From Cyanosarcina radialis HA8281-LM2 (lineage in GTDB: Bacteria > Cyanobacteriota > Cyanobacteriia > Cyanobacteriales > CCAP-1448), in contig JAHHHA010000011.1 in the NCBI GenBank assembly GCA_019359615.1, forward strand, positions 1 through 64,000: a stretch of 64,000 nucleotides of DNA, in the 5' to 3' direction. The notes beneath the pieces were generated by a model. It ran no database searches. It saw only the letters and a list, made by a program, of their open reading frames with translations, and had not been told where the DNA came from. Of this stretch, positions 46,580-55,724 are shown piece by piece (within the stretch, counting starts at the first letter, position 1; every line of letters begins with the position of its first letter). A program made the translations under genes and the position numbers.

Positions 46580-47107
46580 TAGGGGCGCAATCCATTCATT
46601 GGTGTCAAGTTAACGATCGAAACCTTCATCCGTCAGGGGTTGAAAACCCCTGCCTCAAAGCTAAAGTCCTCTAAAGAGGACTAGCTAGTCGTCCCTGAAA
46701 AACCAGACGGTTTTTCAGGGACGTAGTGCGAGCATCTCGATCGCGTGTGGCTCGCGATCGAGATGTTTGCGCTAACGCGCACGCTACGCGTACCGTCAGG
46801 TCGTCCGCAGGACTTACGCGCTCCCGTTGATTGAGGTGACTTCGATCGGATTTGAGATCGCCAGATCTGGCAGGAGCTTGAGCGTTTTCTGGCAATTTCA
46901 CACCAGGGATTGAAGCCTGGAAATCCCGCTCTGACAAGTCTAGTTCAGTTTTTCAGGGACGACTAGCTATAGTCACGCTTAGTCCATTTTAATGGACTTG
47001 TGCTATTAGCCAGGGGTTTTGAACCCCTGGCGGTTGGTGCTGAAGATCGAGGCCCAACAACGGCTTTAGCCTTAAATTGATACCAATGAATGCATTGCGC
47101 CCCTACC
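46580..47107. mobile_element. MITE-like element, copy 2 (downstream of ggt), with nested insertion
   Basis: Terminal inverted repeats of about 30 bp: left GTAGGGGCGCAATCCATTCA (46580 on), right GAATGCATTGCGCCCCTAC (ending 47106). The inner hairpins (CAGGGGTTGAAAACCCCTG, AGTCCTCTAAAGAGGACT, AGTCCATTTTAATGGACT, CCAGGGGTTTTGAACCCCTGG-type) match copy 1 in reverse order, so the two copies are inverted around ggt. A 288-bp second element interrupts it. Without that insert its length is about 240 bp. Confidence 0.75.
46682..46969. mobile_element. Nested 288-bp element with perfect 22-bp terminal inverted repeats
   Basis: The left end (46682-46703) reads TAGCTAGTCGTCCCTG followed by AAAAAC, and the right end (46948-46969) is its exact reverse complement. 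Immediately inside the left end is a perfect 14-bp hairpin (GTCCCTGAAAAACC at 46691-46704 with GGTTTTTCAGGGAC at 46709-46722, 4-nt loop). A minus-strand open frame (46671-46937) could be the residue of a transposase or chance; I see no recognisable domain. Confidence 0.7.
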
Positions 47108-47205
47108 CAGAATATGTTGCAACAAAAAAGCAAAATGGTATCAAAAGCCAAAAAAATTTGGCTCAACCTCAAATAGCAGACCGATATCGTCTTCCTTTGA
47201 GAGAC

Positions 47206-47850
47206 TTAATTGAACCGAATAACTTCTTCTACTCGCTCTAAATGAGAAGTATCTCCATTTAGTTCTAGCCCCCATAGTGATTCTTGGCGCACGACTTTAA
47301 TCAAACAACATAGAGAAGCTTTCAGGTCGCCTTCGCCCAGACCTGGTACTAATCCCATAGTTGCACCCCAAACTGAAGCCCCGTGGCCGACTAACAGAAT
47401 ATCTTCCGCAAACTCGTCGGCTAGCATCTTGGCCGTGTTGCCAGCACGTTCTATCACCTGTTCCTTGGTTTCAGGATACTGGGCGATCGATCTGGAAATA
47501 TAGCTCGGATCGACTCTGGGAAACAACTCTGTTAAAGCCGCCATTGACAATTTTTCTGGCATCGCTGTCATCCAAGCTGGATTCAGCCACTCGCTCAAGC
47601 CAGATTCCAGTTTCACGGGCAAATCTAAAACTTCTGCTACTGCGTTAGCCGTTTGCACGGTGCGCAAAAAAGGAGAAGCAAAAATATGGGCGATCTTTTC
47701 TCCCCGCAGGCGATTGGCTAGTTGCTGCGCTTGCACCATCCCATCGTCAGATAGGGGCGGATCGTAACGTCGTTCGGCGGTCAGGAACCAATCGGGGTTA
47801 ACAAAGTCAAGACGGTTAGCGTGTCTGGCAATCCAAACTGTTTGGGTCAT
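47206..47850 (-). CDS. Histidine phosphatase (phosphoglycerate-mutase-like) family protein
   Basis: Branch-1 histidine phosphatase (214 residues). The catalytic RHG-type motif is present as ARHANRLD, with the phospho-accepting His near residue 9. IFASPFLRTVQTANAVAE near 55 supplies the second Arg and LLVGHGASVWG near 152 the second His. The phosphate substrate is unknown; cyanobacterial members include phosphoserine and sugar-phosphate phosphatases. Confidence 0.88.
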   Translation of the reverse strand: MTQTVWIARHANRLDFVNPDWFLTAERRYDPPLSDDGMVQAQQLANRLRGEKIAHIFASPFLRTVQTANAVAEVLDLPVKLESGLSEWLNPAWMTAMPEKLSMAALTELFPRVDPSYISRSIAQYPETKEQVIERAGNTAKMLADEFAEDILLVGHGASVWGATMGLVPGLGEGDLKASLCCLIKVVRQESLWGLELNGDTSHLERVEEVIRFN

Positions 47851-48179
47851 GTTATCTCAGGAGTATGCGCCGAGCGCAGGCTGCGCCAACAGAAATTTAA
47901 GCTTCGGCTACGCTCAGCTTGAAGGAGTTCAGGAGTTCGGCTATAGGGAAGCAATTTTGCTCGCAAGGATTTTTGTAACTTTTGTTTCTATTGCCACCTT
48001 CGCTGGGTACTCTCCAATAGTACAGAGCAAATCAATAAGGCTTTCGATCGCTAATGTTACAATCCTTGAGTAAAAGTTACACAACTTAATTATAGTAGCA
48101 CCCGCTCTAGCTGATTTCACTTCAGCCTTCTGATAACTAACTTCCCAGCTAACTTCGATTCATCTCTTTACCCAGTGCT
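47851..48179. other. Sigma-factor upstream region
   Basis: A 329-bp divergent intergenic region that should hold the sigma-factor promoter. The first 90 bp contain repeat words (GCGCAGGCTGCGCC, a palindrome near 47874-47887, and AAGGAGTTCAGGAGTTCGG). The remainder is AT-rich. No gene is supported. Confidence 0.4.
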
Positions 48180-49136
48180 ATGAAGACTGCTCAAACTTCT
48201 ACTGATACCGTCCGTGCTTATCTGCGAGAAATTGGTCGCGTCCCGCTGCTAACCCACGAGCAGGAAATCTTGTATGGGAAGCAAGTGCAACGTTTGGCTG
48301 CTTTAAACGAGTTGAAAGCATCTTTAGAGAAAAAGCTCGGCTCCGAACCTAGTTTTTCTCAATGGGCGCAAGCTTCTGAGGTAGAAGAGAGCCAATTGCG
48401 GCAAGAGATCGCCCAAGGCGAAATTGCCAAGCGCAAAATGGTAGAGGCCAACTTGCGGTTAGTAGTAGCGATCGCCAAAAAATATATCAAGCGCAACATG
48501 GATTTACTGGACTTGATCCAGGAAGGAACGATCGGGATGCAGCGGGGTGTTGAAAAATTCGACCCCACTAAAGGTTATCGGTTTTCTACCTACGCCTACT
48601 GGTGGATTCGGCAAGCAATTACCCGCGCGATCGCCGAAAAAGGTCGTACGATTCGCCTGCCCATCCATATCACCGAAAAACTCAATAAAATTAAGAAAGC
48701 TCAACGTCAGATCGCTCAACGGTTGGGACGTGCCGCTACTGTAGTCGAACTGGCAGAAGAACTAGACTTAACCCCCGATCAAGTAAGAGAGTACCTCGAA
48801 CGCGCCAGACAGCCAATTTCTCTGGAGCTACGGGTGGGAGATCATCAAGACACGGAACTAGGAGAGTTATTAGAAGATACAGGAATTTCTCCTGAAGGCT
48901 TTGTTTCTCTTTCCTCGTTGCAAAAAGATATAGCAAGGCTGATGGCAGATCTAACACCCCAACAACGGGAAATATTAACTCTGCGCTTTGGGCTGGCAGA
49001 CGGCCAACCTTTAACCTTGACCAAAATAGGCGATCGCCTCAACCTCAGTCGGGAACGAGTCAGGCAAATCGAACGCGATGCGCTCTCAAAGCTGCGCAAG
49101 CGCAAAGCTGATGTCAAAGAATATTTGGCGAGTTAA
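48180..49136 (+). CDS. Group 2 RpoD-like sigma-70 factor
   Basis: Primary-like, non-essential sigma factor (318 residues). Region 1.2 starts [21 protein letters not shown]. Region 2 is [28 protein letters not shown] to [20 protein letters not shown] (about residues 91-155). Region 3 is around [20 protein letters not shown], and region 4 contains the -35 helix [20 protein letters not shown]. It lacks the long N-terminal region 1.1 of the housekeeping factor, so it belongs with cyanobacterial group 2 factors (SigB-SigE class). I do not assign a letter. Confidence 0.93.
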   Translation: MKTAQTSTDTVRAYLREIGRVPLLTHEQEILYGKQVQRLAALNELKASLEKKLGSEPSFSQWAQASEVEESQLRQEIAQGEIAKRKMVEANLRLVVAIAKKYIKRNMDLLDLIQEGTIGMQRGVEKFDPTKGYRFSTYAYWWIRQAITRAIAEKGRTIRLPIHITEKLNKIKKAQRQIAQRLGRAATVVELAEELDLTPDQVREYLERARQPISLELRVGDHQDTELGELLEDTGISPEGFVSLSSLQKDIARLMADLTPQQREILTLRFGLADGQPLTLTKIGDRLNLSRERVRQIERDALSKLRKRKADVKEYLAS

Positions 49137-49521
49137 ATTGGCATCAGGACTTACACGCGGCCCTCATCCCCCAGCCCCTTCTCCCCAGGGAGAAGGGGAG
49201 CAAAAGGGAAAAACGAGTAAAGAAGGAAAGGAATTGCTAATTGCTAATTCCGAATTCTGGCTGTCGAAGTCCCTCTAACCAAAAGAAACTTCCTTTTCCC
49301 TCTCCTTGTAGGAGAGGGCAGGGTGAGGGCGAGAGAGGTGGCGGGAAAACTCGCCCGATCGGTTCGGTTTCGATCGCCTGTGGTTCGAGTTTCAAATTGT
49401 TAAATTAGTTAATAGAAGACCAGAATGAGGAAAAAGTACAAATCTTCCTAGATATGTGCTCAAATCGAGCGAGAACGCTATAAATCCATGTCAGGCTGAG
49501 GGCAATTACTAAGAGGTAAAG
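49137..49521. other. Repeat-bearing intergenic region
   Basis: A 385-bp gap between the sigma-factor gene and the DUF760 gene. It holds CTTCTCCCC/GGGGAGAAG words near 49175-49200 and a perfect hairpin repeat CCCTCTCC-TTGTA-GGAGAGGG at 49298-49318, related to copies at 24387 and 57416. The DUF760 promoter should lie in the AT-rich right part. No gene is seen. Confidence 0.5.
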
Positions 49522-49869
49522 ATGAACAATACATCAAATCAAAGTTCGGAGTTTTTCCAAGGCGATACAGAATCTCCTAACTTGCTGTGGCAATACGTCC
49601 AATCTATGACTCCAGAGACGATGGGCCACTTATCTAAACCGATGTCGTCTGACGTTTTTCAGGTGATGGAACGCAACATCATCGGGATGTTGGGCAATCT
49701 TCCAGGAGAACATTTTGGGGTCACGGTGACGACTAGTAGAGAAAATTTAGGGCGGCTGTTGGCTTCAGCCATGATGAGCGGCTACTTTATCCGTAATGCC
49801 GAGCAGCGCCTAGCTTTGGAAAGGTCGTGGGAAAATAGCGAGGCCGATCCTTCAGACGATCGTAGTTAG
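49522..49869 (+). CDS. DUF760 domain protein
   Basis: A 115-residue protein with the DUF760 pattern: LLWQYVQSMTPETMGHLSKP, then DVFQVMERNIIGMLGNLP and FGVTVTTSRENLGRLLASAM. The family is restricted to cyanobacteria and plastid-bearing eukaryotes. In plants some members are linked to plastid regulation; the cyanobacterial role is not established. It lies 57 bp upstream of the PucC-family gene on the same strand, possibly co-transcribed. Confidence 0.9.
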   Translation: MNNTSNQSSEFFQGDTESPNLLWQYVQSMTPETMGHLSKPMSSDVFQVMERNIIGMLGNLPGEHFGVTVTTSRENLGRLLASAMMSGYFIRNAEQRLALERSWENSEADPSDDRS

Positions 49870-49926
49870 AAATGCCCCTGGGCGATCTATCTTTAAAGGA
49901 GCAATAGCGATCGCCTGTTTTTAACT

Positions 49927-51411
49927 ATGTCTCTCGGTGATGTATCAGATTTAGAAGTAGAAAATTCTCAACAAATTCCCCGCCTGAACCTTCCTAACAT
50001 GCTCCGATTGGGATTGTTCCAAGTGGGGTTGGGAATGATGTCGGTTTTAGTCTTTGGAGTTCTCAACCGGGTACTGATTAAAGAGTTGGGCGTGCCCGCC
50101 ACCATGGCCACAATTATTCTGGCCACGACTCTGTTTGTCGCTCCGGCTCGCGTTTGGTTTGGGCTGCTGTCCGATACCAAACCTCTGTGGGGATATCATC
50201 GCACTGGCTACGTCTGGATTGGGGCTGCGGCTCTGGCGATTTTGTCAATTCTATCGGTGCAAGTAATGTGGCAAGTAGGTGGCAGCTTGCAGACCAATGG
50301 CTGGAGTTTGACCACCTACAGTTGGATGGGTTTCCTGGCTCTGATGTTCGGGCTATACGGTTTAGCTGTCGGACTCGGTTCGATCTCCTTTGCTACCCTG
50401 CTAGTAGACGTTTCCGATGAAGACGATCGCTCTAAGCTGGTAGGAATTGACTGGGCGATGCTGATCGGGGGTACGATCGTCGGCGCGGCGACAATTGGGA
50501 TCTTGCTGAAAAGATTGCCGCCCAATCCATCTTTAGAAGTGCTACGGCCAGCCATTAATACTCTGTTTGCGGTGATGCCCGCGATCGTCTTTGGGTTAGC
50601 TTTGCTGGCCACCTGGGGAGTTGAAAAAAAGTATTCTCGCTATCAAAATCGCTCCACCTTGGTAAATCGGGAAGAAAAAATCACTTTAAGAAAAGCTTGG
50701 CAAATCTTAACTGCTAGCCGTCAGACGCGGATATTTTTTACTTTTCTGCTGCTGATGACGATGGGTTTATTCATGCAAGACTCGATCATGGAACCTTTTG
50801 GCGGTAGGGTTTTCAATTTGGGCGTGGGCGAAACAGCTTCCTTAAACATCCCGTGGGGAACTGGAACGTTAATCGGCATTCTGGTTTCTGGGTTTTTGGT
50901 AGTTCCCCGTTTGGGAAAGCGTCAAACTACCAAGATCGGTTGTTTATTAGTCGCAGCTTCCCTAGTTTGGGTAATTTTGTCAGGATTTACCCATAACACC
51001 GCAGTTTTGTTGACAGCCCTGTTGTTCTTCGGTCTGTTTTCTGGAGTGTTAACATCAGGAGCTATTACTTTGATGTTAGATCTGACAGCAGCAGAAACCG
51101 CTGGCACGTTTATCGGGGCCTGGGGATTGTCGCAGGCGCTAGCCAGAGGGATAGCTAACGTCTTGGGAGGAGTCGTTTTAGATGTCAACACCAAACTATT
51201 CGGACTGGGGCAAATCGATCCGAATGCTGCTTGCGAATCTTTAGCACCCAATCTTTGTACTAATTTGACGCTGGCCTACGGATTAGTGTTTGTGCTGCAA
51301 GCGGTTTGTATGCTAATATCCATCAGGTTTTTGCAGCAAGTGAACGTCCAAGAATTTCGCACTAATGCTAAAGCCGCGATCGCTACTGTGATAGAAAATG
51401 AATTAGATTAG
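49927..51411 (+). CDS. PucC/BCD-family MFS transporter
   Basis: A membrane protein of 494 residues with about 12 hydrophobic segments. It belongs to the PucC/LhaA/BCD group of the major facilitator superfamily, seen in LRLGLFQVGLGMMSVLVFGVL and in the loop ARVWFGLLSDTKPLWGYHRT. In photosynthetic bacteria these proteins assist pigment delivery or assembly of light-harvesting complexes. The cyanobacterial members are thought to act in chlorophyll-protein assembly. Confidence 0.9.
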   Translation: MSLGDVSDLEVENSQQIPRLNLPNMLRLGLFQVGLGMMSVLVFGVLNRVLIKELGVPATMATIILATTLFVAPARVWFGLLSDTKPLWGYHRTGYVWIGAAALAILSILSVQVMWQVGGSLQTNGWSLTTYSWMGFLALMFGLYGLAVGLGSISFATLLVDVSDEDDRSKLVGIDWAMLIGGTIVGAATIGILLKRLPPNPSLEVLRPAINTLFAVMPAIVFGLALLATWGVEKKYSRYQNRSTLVNREEKITLRKAWQILTASRQTRIFFTFLLLMTMGLFMQDSIMEPFGGRVFNLGVGETASLNIPWGTGTLIGILVSGFLVVPRLGKRQTTKIGCLLVAASLVWVILSGFTHNTAVLLTALLFFGLFSGVLTSGAITLMLDLTAAETAGTFIGAWGLSQALARGIANVLGGVVLDVNTKLFGLGQIDPNAACESLAPNLCTNLTLAYGLVFVLQAVCMLISIRFLQQVNVQEFRTNAKAAIATVIENELD

Positions 51412-51452
51412 CCCTTCGATCGCAATTCTCAATCGAGCGAACTATATTTGGA

Positions 51453-51479
51453 GTGGGATAGCCCTCTGGACTATCCCAC
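51453..51479 (+). terminator. GTGGGATAG hairpin after the PucC-family gene
   Basis: Perfect 9-bp stem (GTGGGATAG at 51453-51461, CTATCCCAC at 51471-51479) 42 bp after the stop codon, with no long T run. Same repeat family as 41192-41218. Confidence 0.5.
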
Positions 51480-51525
51480 AAGAAGTTTATTCTCAACCAT
51501 GGGGTTTTCATAATTCATAATTCAG

Positions 51526-52335
51526 ATGACCGATTTTTGGAAAACAATTCTCGATTTTGCTCAAACTACAACCGAACGAATTGGCGTTCAATTGTTAAAA
51601 GATTTTGGGCACGTATCGGCTTCAAACAAAGCTGATGGCACTTTGGTAACGCAAGCCGATAAGTGGGCAGATGGAGAATTGCATCGAGCGATCGCTAACA
51701 CTTTTCCATCCCACGGTATCTTAAGCGAAGAAGCAGAACATCTTTTTCCAGCTAATGAGTGGTGTTGGATCGTCGATCCTTTAGATGGAACTACTAACTT
51801 TGCACGGGGCATTCCTTTGTGGGGCATCTCAATCGGATTGCTGTATCGAGGTATCCCTGTTTTTGGTTACGTCCATTTTCCCCCTATACAGCAATCTTTC
51901 CATGGCTTTTGGGATAGTTCGTCTCAGCTAGATGTGCCGACTGGTGCATTTTTAAACGGTCAGCCGATTCGCATCAGCGAAGATGCACCCAGTAACAATC
52001 ACTTTTTCAGTTTGTGCGCTCGCAGCACTTCAATAATTCAGCCTGGTTTCCCCTGTAAAATTCGGATGCTGGGGGTGGCTACTTACAACTTTCTCATGGT
52101 TGGTTGCGGGGCGGCGATCGGGGGCGTGGAAGCTACACCAAAAATTTGGGATTTAGCCGCTGTTTACTCGATCGTGCAAGCGGCTGGTGCGGTTTGGATA
52201 TCGTTAGAATCGGCCCCGATTTTTCCCCTCAAAGTTGGCGAAAATTACGGACAGCGATCGTTACCTACTTTAGTCGTCAGTCGTCAAGAATTAGTATCGG
52301 TGTTTGAACCTTGGGTACAACCTTTAAGAAAGTAG
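51526..52335 (+). CDS. Inositol monophosphatase family protein
   Basis: Mg-dependent phosphatase (269 residues). Metal-binding motifs are present: GILSEEAEH near residue 65 (Glu-Glu), DPLDGTTNF near 83 and PKIWDLAAVYSIVQAAG near 205 (W-D). Substrates of cyanobacterial members include inositol phosphates, histidinol phosphate and fructose-type bisphosphates; the sequence does not settle which one. Confidence 0.92.
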   Translation: MTDFWKTILDFAQTTTERIGVQLLKDFGHVSASNKADGTLVTQADKWADGELHRAIANTFPSHGILSEEAEHLFPANEWCWIVDPLDGTTNFARGIPLWGISIGLLYRGIPVFGYVHFPPIQQSFHGFWDSSSQLDVPTGAFLNGQPIRISEDAPSNNHFFSLCARSTSIIQPGFPCKIRMLGVATYNFLMVGCGAAIGGVEATPKIWDLAAVYSIVQAAGAVWISLESAPIFPLKVGENYGQRSLPTLVVSRQELVSVFEPWVQPLRK

Positions 52336-52336
52336 A

Positions 52337-52420
52337 CCTCTGGCAAAAATCTAAACTTTGGATGTATAACGCAGATAAACGCTGATAATTATGATGAGTT
52401 ATCAACTTATGCTAGAGGTT
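52337..52420. repeat. ACGCAGAT-type MITE-like repeat, copy 3
   Basis: Left end CCTCTGGCAAAAATC, then TTGGATGTATAACGCAGATA, then GATGAGTTATCAACTTATGC and right end TAGAGG. The ends CCTCTGGCA and TGCTAGAGG pair with one mismatch. This is the shortest copy and has only one full ACGCAGATAA unit. Confidence 0.65.
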
Positions 52421-52576
52421 CTGTCTTGAAGTCTGGGCAGGCGGACTTTGACTGTATAGCCGCGTTCGCGTAGCGTCTCCGCAGGAGTTATTCATTCGTC
52501 AGGCGAAAATAATCTTTCTAGATTTGATACGATCGCCAATAATTGCGAATTGTCAATTGCGAATTGCGAATTGTGC

Positions 52577-53767
52577 TTATTGCCAATCAACTTGCGATCG
52601 CTCTTGCAATACTTGCTGGTAAACGGCCTCAGTTTGTCGCGCCAACTTTGCCCAATTAAATCGACGTTCTAGATCTTCATAGGCATTATCGATCAACCAC
52701 TGGGCGTAGCCTGGATTTTTCAATACTTCCAAAATCCCCCAAGCGAGCGAACTAGGAGCGTTCGTCCAAGTGACAATTCCAGTTTTGGTGTGTTGTACGA
52801 CTTCTGGCAACCCTCCAGTATCGGAAACGACTACCGGAACGCGGGCGGCAAAACTTTCTAAGGCAACGATGCCAAAGGGTTCGTAGAGACTGGGAAAGAC
52901 CGCACAATCGGCTACCGTCTGAAACTTATTCAAGTCTTCGTCAGACATGAAGCCAGTGAAAAAACATTGACTCCAAATTCCTAAATCCCAGGCTTGACGC
53001 TTTAAATGGTCGGTATTGCCGCCGCCAATCAAGACAAATTTGACCCGACCTCCCATGTCCCACAACACTTTAGGAGCCGCATTCAACAGGACAGAAACTC
53101 CTTTTTCGTAAGACATCCGCCCGACATAGTAGACGATCTTTTCACCATCTTCAGCGAAGTGACGGCGGAAGCTGGCAGCATCGAAATCTTGCCAGCGGGG
53201 TTTCTTTTCCGCGCGAATGCCGTTATAAATTACGTCGGTTTTGTGCCAAGGACTTTCTAATGCCCGTTCGATCTCCCGGCGCATATAGTCAGTACAGACA
53301 ATTACCCGCCAAGCGTTATAAGCCAACTGCTTTTCTTTGCCGCTAATGTAAAAGTGGTCGTCGTTATATAAACCGTTGTAACGACCGAATTCAGTAGCGT
53401 GGATGGTGGCTATCACAGGGATTTTAAACAAATGTTTGAGAGCGATCGCACAATCTGCCACTAACCAATCGTGGGCATGAATCAGATCGAACGGGCCTTC
53501 TTCTTGGATCAGCTTTCCTCCATGTCGCCCCATGCTCTCGTTCATATTTCCTACCCAGTGGAAGAAGTTGTGGCTGTAACCAACTCCTATCCGGTGGACG
53601 TGAATTCCCTCTACTATCTCGTATAGGGGGGCCTGACCGAATTCCAGCGTGATTAAATGAACTTCATGTCCCAGCTTGACAACTTCTGGATATAACTCCG
53701 CGACATGACGGGCAATCCCGCCCACAATTCGAGGTGGAAATTCCCAACTCAGTACCAAAATCTTCAT
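52577..53767 (-). CDS. GT4 family glycosyltransferase
   Basis: GT-B-fold retaining glycosyltransferase (396 residues). The N-terminal donor-loop region SWEFPPRIVGGIARHVAELY resembles glycogen/starch-synthase-like GT4 enzymes. The C-terminal domain has YVGRMSYEKGVSVLLNA near 215 and the E-x7-E motif EPFGIVALE near 297-305. A hydrophobic signal is absent, so it acts on the cytoplasmic side. The product may be a polysaccharide or glycolipid; no other glycan genes are adjacent. Confidence 0.9.
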   Translation of the reverse strand: MKILVLSWEFPPRIVGGIARHVAELYPEVVKLGHEVHLITLEFGQAPLYEIVEGIHVHRIGVGYSHNFFHWVGNMNESMGRHGGKLIQEEGPFDLIHAHDWLVADCAIALKHLFKIPVIATIHATEFGRYNGLYNDDHFYISGKEKQLAYNAWRVIVCTDYMRREIERALESPWHKTDVIYNGIRAEKKPRWQDFDAASFRRHFAEDGEKIVYYVGRMSYEKGVSVLLNAAPKVLWDMGGRVKFVLIGGGNTDHLKRQAWDLGIWSQCFFTGFMSDEDLNKFQTVADCAVFPSLYEPFGIVALESFAARVPVVVSDTGGLPEVVQHTKTGIVTWTNAPSSLAWGILEVLKNPGYAQWLIDNAYEDLERRFNWAKLARQTEAVYQQVLQERSQVDWQ

Positions 53768-53965
53768 CAGTCCCTAGCGCCCCAGAATTCACAAATCTAT
53801 AAATTTTTACATATTTCTCAAATTTTAGCTGTTTCTTTTAGTTAGATTTTAGATCTGCGATCGACGGCTCAGCCTCTAGGAGCGATCGCCCTTGACTGTC
53901 GGCGGAGGAATCCGGCTATTCTGGAGAAAACTCGTCAGACCTAAGCTCGATCGAACTTCTAGCCG

Positions 53966-54877
53966 ATGATTGACCACGACCGCCTCTTCAAAGAACTACT
54001 CTCTACCTTTTTCCTGGAATTCATCGAGCTATTTTTTTCTGAAGTGATAGCGTATCTCGAACCCGATTCCGTCACTTTTTTGGATAAGGAGATATTTACC
54101 GATGTGACGGCGGGAGAACGCCACGAAACCGATTTAGTCGTACAAGCACAGTTTCGAGGGCGATCGTCTTTTTTCCTGATTCACCTAGAGAATCAATCGG
54201 AATCGAGAGGTAACTTTAGCCAGAGGATGTTTACCTATTTTGCCAGGTTACATGAGAAATTTGCTCTTCCCGTCTATCCGATCGCGGTTTTTTCCTACGA
54301 TGAACCTCAAAAAGCTGCTGCTAGTAACTATCAAATTGAGTTCCCCGATTGGAAGGTACTAGAATTTAATTATCGTGCAGTTCAACTCAATCGACTCAAT
54401 TGGCGAGATTTCTTGAACCAACGCAATCCTCTAGCTTCGGCATTGATGGCCAAGATGAAAATTGCCCCTCAAGAGCGTCCGCAAGTCAAAGCTGAATGTC
54501 TCCGCCTGCTAGTCACCTTAAAGCTAGATCCAGCCAGAATGCAGTTGATATCGGGGTTTGTGGATACATATTTAAGATTAACCGAATCAGAGGTAAAAGT
54601 ATTTGAATCAGAACTCAGTACAATTGAACCAAAGGAGAGAGAAGAAGTGATGCAAATAGTAACTAGTTGGATGGAACAAGGTATCGAGCAGGGGCAAAAG
54701 GAAGGTCAGATTAAACTAGTTTTACGAATGCTGTCGGTGAAATTTGGCTCTTTGGACTCAGAAATGGAGGCACAGATTCGCAGCTTAGAAATCGATCGAT
54801 TAGAAGATTTGGGAGTAGCATTGTTGAACTTTCAGCATATGGAAGATTTAACTAAGTGGTTGCAAAATTTGACATAG
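53966..54877 (+). CDS. Rpn/YhgA-like putative nuclease with C-terminal DUF4351
   Basis: A 303-residue protein of the transposase-like PD-(D/E)XK (Rpn/YhgA) group. The N-terminal core shows HDRLFKELL at the start, an Asp in HETDLVVQAQ near residue 50 and FFLIHLENQSES near 70 (the E-x-Q active-site variant). The linker WMEQGIEQGQKEGQIKLVLR and the end SLEIDRLEDLGVALLNF...LTKWLQN are DUF4351. Related proteins in E. coli promote RecA-independent recombination; the role in cyanobacteria is unproven. It pairs in style with the gene at 41322. Confidence 0.85.
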   Translation: MIDHDRLFKELLSTFFLEFIELFFSEVIAYLEPDSVTFLDKEIFTDVTAGERHETDLVVQAQFRGRSSFFLIHLENQSESRGNFSQRMFTYFARLHEKFALPVYPIAVFSYDEPQKAAASNYQIEFPDWKVLEFNYRAVQLNRLNWRDFLNQRNPLASALMAKMKIAPQERPQVKAECLRLLVTLKLDPARMQLISGFVDTYLRLTESEVKVFESELSTIEPKEREEVMQIVTSWMEQGIEQGQKEGQIKLVLRMLSVKFGSLDSEMEAQIRSLEIDRLEDLGVALLNFQHMEDLTKWLQNLT

Positions 54878-55007
54878 CCAGGACTTACGCCTAGTACGAT
54901 ATTTCCAACCGGATTTGGCATAAGTCTCGATCGGGCTAAGAATTAACCTTGCTCTTCAGGAGGTTAAACGGTTAGCTTTAAGATCGGACTGTCGCTTACC
55001 TACTCTT

Positions 55008-55700
55008 ATGAGCTACTGCCTCAACCTCAACTGTCAGAAACCCCAGAATGCAGCTAACACGACATTTTGCCAAAGTTGCGGCACAAAACTACTTTTGCGA
55101 GAACGTTACCGCGCTATCAAAACGATCGGACAGGGTGGATTTGGGAAAACTTACTTAGCCGTAGATGAAGACAAACCATCTAAGCCTGCGTGTGTCATCA
55201 AACAGTTTTACCCTCAAGCCCAAGGAACTGACAACGCCCAGAAAGCGGCTGAACTCTTTGCCCAAGAAGCAGTTCGCCTCGATGACTTGGGCAAACACCC
55301 TCAAATTCCCGAATTGCTGGCGCACTTTACCCAAGACGATCGCCAGTATTTAGTGCAGCAATTCATCGAAGGAGAAAACCTGGTCCAAAGCTTAAAAACC
55401 GAAGGCACTTTTAACGAAGCCAGAATTCGCCATTTATTAACTAATTTATTACCAGTTTTAGAGTTTATTCACTCCCATCAGGTCATTCATCGGGATATCA
55501 AACCAGAGAATATTATTAAAAGCCGGAACGAGCAATTAGTATTAGTAGATTTTGGCGCAGCTAAATACGCTACGGGAACGGCTTTAATGAAAACCGGAAC
55601 CGTAATTGGTACGGCGGAATATATTGCCCCAGAACAAACTAGAGGAAAAGCCGTTTTCGCCAGTGATTTATATAGCTTGGGCGTAACTTGCATTCATTGA
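55008..55700 (+). CDS. Ser/Thr protein kinase domain with N-terminal zinc ribbon, cut by an in-frame TGA
   Basis: N-terminal half of a kinase-FGE fusion. Residues 4-25 are a four-cysteine zinc ribbon (CLNLNCQ...CQSCG) typical of cyanobacterial four-Cys kinases. Then a Hanks kinase core: glycine loop GQGGFGKTY near 44, Lys in CVIKQF near 62, HRDIKPENII near 160, DFGAAKY near 181 and GTAEYIAPEQ near 202. The frame reaches DLYSLGVTCIH and stops at TGA (55698-55700). The same frame continues at once with LTDISPFELFDVAEDDW, exactly as in intact relatives (CIHLLTDISPF), so one Leu codon appears replaced by TGA. The truncated product lacks the last kinase helices and is probably inactive. The complete gene would span 55008-56810 (600 residues). 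A sequencing error is possible. Confidence 0.85.
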   Translation: MSYCLNLNCQKPQNAANTTFCQSCGTKLLLRERYRAIKTIGQGGFGKTYLAVDEDKPSKPACVIKQFYPQAQGTDNAQKAAELFAQEAVRLDDLGKHPQIPELLAHFTQDDRQYLVQQFIEGENLVQSLKTEGTFNEARIRHLLTNLLPVLEFIHSHQVIHRDIKPENIIKSRNEQLVLVDFGAAKYATGTALMKTGTVIGTAEYIAPEQTRGKAVFASDLYSLGVTCIH

Positions 55701-55724
55701 CTCACTGATATCTCACCATTTGAA

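Noticed and set aside
46671-46937. Minus-strand 88-residue frame in the nested element
   Set aside because: No transposase motif or other domain can be seen. I record the element by its inverted ends, not as a gene.
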